Below, in pieces: positions 7,634-8,673 of a DNA stretch of 8,673 nt. Location of the stretch: NCBI GenBank assembly GCA_016219235.1, contig JACRBO010000863.1, positions 1 to 8,673 on the forward strand, in the 5' to 3' direction. A model generated the notes under the pieces. It did not search any database, was not told the origin of the DNA, and saw nothing but the letters and a program-made list of their open reading frames with translations. Numbering within the stretch: position 1 is the stretch's first letter; every line of letters starts with the position of its first letter. Made by a program: the position numbers and the translations under genes. Origin of the DNA: Chloroflexota bacterium. GTDB taxonomy: Bacteria > Chloroflexota > Anaerolineae > Fen-1058.

Positions 7634-8395
7634 GTGCAGCAACTTCTCATCGACGGCCACAACCTGATCGCGCAGACGCCGGGTCTGTCGCTGGCGGATC
7701 TGGATGACGAGCAGAAACTGATCGTGCTGCTGCGCAAGTATGCCGCACGTCGCAGCGCGAAGATTATCGTCGTGTTCGATTCGGGATCGCCGGGCGGCAA
7801 GTCGAACGAACTGTCGGGCGGAGGTGTGACGGCTGTCTTCGCCGGATCGCACACGATCGCCGATCGGGTGTTGATGGAGCGCATCCGCGAGTTGAAGAAG
7901 CCGGGCGAATGGATCGTCGTGTCATCCGATCGCGAAGTGCAGGTGGCCGCCGCGCGCCGTCATTTGATCGTGTGGTCGTCGCCGGATTTTGTGAAACGGC
8001 TGATTCCGCCGCCTCCGGCCAAAGGCAAAGCATCAGCACCCGTTGAGGCCGAAGTCAGCCAGGCCGATGTGGATGAATGGCTGAATATCTTCGGCGATGT
8101 GAAGCAAGACGAGACGCCCGCACCGCCGCCGCGTTCCGCGCCACTGCCGTTGGCGAGCGCGCCGACTGAACCGCGCAAGAAGAGCAGCCTGAGCGACGAC
8201 GATTTGAATGAGTGGCTGGCGATCTTTGGCGACGTGCCGCAGACCAATCTGCCGGTGCCGCCGCCTTCAGCATCACCACCTGCAACGTCAGCGCCAACAC
8301 CCCAAAAGAAGCGGCGCACCAAAGCATCAGCCGATGGTGGATTAAGCCCGGAAGAAGTGGACGAGTGGTTGAAGATTTTTGGAAAGAAAAAGTAG
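7634..8395 (+). CDS. YacP-like NYN/PIN-domain protein with three C-terminal DEWLxIFG repeats
   Basis: Residues 1-125 form a NYN (PIN-like) domain of the YacP/Rae1 type, a family of RNA-binding or RNA-cleaving proteins. Seen are LLIDGHNLI (4-12, D7), IIVVFDSG (44-51, D49), HTIADRVLMERI (73-84, D77) and IVVSSDREVQ (94-103, D99), so the usual acidic cluster is kept. Residues 126-253 are a low-complexity Pro/Ala/Ser/Lys tail with three copies of one motif: SQADVDEWLNIFGDV (142-156), SDDDLNEWLAIFGDV (187-201) and SPEEVDEWLKIFG (238-250, almost the extreme C-terminus). The motifs look like short amphipathic binding peptides on a flexible string; their partner is unknown. The GTG at 7634 is chosen because AAAGG at 7621-7625 lies 8 nt before it and the NYN strand begins at once; the open frame reaches back to 7514 only through the hairpin spacer. 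It probably shares the pcrA transcript. Its stop lies in the terminator stem. Confidence 0.88.
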   Translation: MQQLLIDGHNLIAQTPGLSLADLDDEQKLIVLLRKYAARRSAKIIVVFDSGSPGGKSNELSGGGVTAVFAGSHTIADRVLMERIRELKKPGEWIVVSSDREVQVAAARRHLIVWSSPDFVKRLIPPPPAKGKASAPVEAEVSQADVDEWLNIFGDVKQDETPAPPPRSAPLPLASAPTEPRKKSSLSDDDLNEWLAIFGDVPQTNLPVPPPSASPPATSAPTPQKKRRTKASADGGLSPEEVDEWLKIFGKKK

Positions 8396-8425
8396 GGGCG
8401 CGATTACCGCGCCCCTACTTTATTT
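8391..8425 (+). terminator. Strong terminator between convergent NYN gene and tRNA
   Basis: AGTAGGGGCGCG (8391-8402) pairs perfectly with CGCGCCCCTACT (8408-8419) around ATTAC, followed by TTATTT. A-rich sequence on the left (8386-8390) makes it plausible in the minus direction as well, to end the tRNA transcript. The NYN stop codon TAG is part of the left arm. Confidence 0.9.
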
Positions 8426-8500
8426 GGTGGGCCCAACAGGTCTCGAACCTGTAACCAACGCTTTATGAGAGCGCTGCTCTAACCATTGAGCTATGGGCCC
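8425..8500 (-). tRNA. tRNA with CAT anticodon, probably tRNA-Ile2 (lysidine type)
   Basis: Read on the minus strand: acceptor GGGCCCA/TGGGCCC (7 pairs), D stem GCTC/GAGC with an 8-nt loop, anticodon stem GCGCT/AGCGT with loop CTCATAA (anticodon CAT), variable TGGTT, T stem ACAGG/CCTGT with TTCGAGA, discriminator A and an encoded CCA. G1-C72 excludes the initiator. C4-G69 and C5-G68, and the 8-nt D loop, match E. coli tRNA-Ile2 (ileX) better than elongator tRNA-Met; these acceptor pairs are known determinants for TilS, which changes C34 to lysidine. That a CAT tRNA is present is nearly certain; Ile2 over Met is a moderate inference. Confidence 0.93.
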
Positions 8501-8513
8501 GGCATCTATGGCG

Positions 8514-8542
8514 ATTATAAGCAGTAACTGCAGCGGCGTCAA
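8514..8542 (-). promoter_or_regulatory. Sigma70-type promoter of the tRNA gene
   Basis: Minus strand TTGACG (8537-8542), a 17-nt spacer and a perfect TATAAT (8514-8519). The predicted start near 8507 leaves about a 7-nt leader before the tRNA 5' end at 8500. Confidence 0.85.
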
Positions 8543-8549
8543 ACAGTTG

Positions 8550-8673
8550 TTACTTGATTCTTGACTGGGCCAGTGCGCTCCATCCCGTGTCCGCATAGTC
8601 TTGAATCACCACCCGATAAGCAGCCTGCGCTCTTGCGGAATCCCCCAGGTAACTCCATGCTAATGCTTCCAGG
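8550..8673 (-). CDS. C-terminal end of a TPR-like protein, partial
   Basis: An open frame enters from the right edge of the window and ends at TAA (8550-8552). The 40 visible residues read LEALAWSYLGDSARAQAAYR, then VVIQDYADTGWSALAQSRIK. The spacing of small and aromatic residues (A-x-x-YLGD, A-x-AAY-xx-VI-x-x-Y, W-x-x-LA) is that of the last tetratricopeptide-type helical repeat of a larger protein. The codons are GC-rich like the neighbours. The function cannot be told from this fragment. It runs in the same direction as the tRNA, which has its own promoter starting 8 nt after this stop. Confidence 0.65.
   Translation of the reverse strand, partial: LEALAWSYLGDSARAQAAYRVVIQDYADTGWSALAQSRIK

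Overview
The window is a GC-rich bacterial chromosomal segment. The lineage is uncertain. Separate biotin carboxylase and biotin-carrier polypeptides, a two-subunit-type methylmalonyl-CoA mutase, a PcrA helicase with a C-terminal Tudor-like domain, and spacers built from short repeated words forming long hairpins would fit a Chloroflexota (Anaerolineae/Chloroflexia-like) genome. That is an inference from general impression, not a search result.

Left part (1-3934, + strand): a propionyl-CoA to succinyl-CoA module. It holds the 3' part of a biotin carboxylase, a translationally overlapping biotin carboxyl carrier protein starting at TTG, the methylmalonyl-CoA mutase large (catalytic) subunit, and methylmalonyl-CoA epimerase. 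The carboxylase makes (S)-methylmalonyl-CoA from propionyl-CoA, the epimerase makes the (R) form, and the B12-dependent mutase makes succinyl-CoA. The carboxyltransferase subunit and the B12-binding mutase subunit are not in the window.

Middle (3860-5284): a small islet between two diverged direct copies of the epimerase 3' end plus its terminator hairpin and an extended -10 element. It contains a minus-strand DUF433/DUF5615 toxin-antitoxin-like pair with its own promoter, and a broken fragment of a secreted-protein gene fused directly to the second epimerase tail. The two tails differ almost only at third codon positions, so both descend from functional epimerase genes. This is the most unusual part of the window.

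Right part (5277-8425, + strand): pcrA/uvrD helicase, with a promoter inside the second copy of the repeat, followed by a YacP-like NYN/PIN-domain protein. The tail of the latter carries three copies of a short DEWLxIFG motif separated by Pro/Ala/Ser linkers. A strong 12-bp hairpin terminator closes this unit. Converging on it from the minus strand are a CAT-anticodon tRNA (probably tRNA-Ile2) with a near-consensus promoter and, upstream of that, the C-terminal end of a TPR-like protein cut by the window edge.

Four gene junctions (before mce, after mce, before pcrA, and between pcrA and the NYN gene) contain hairpins made of repeated short words. The two in the duplicated block share an 8-nt register that starts exactly after the stop codon.
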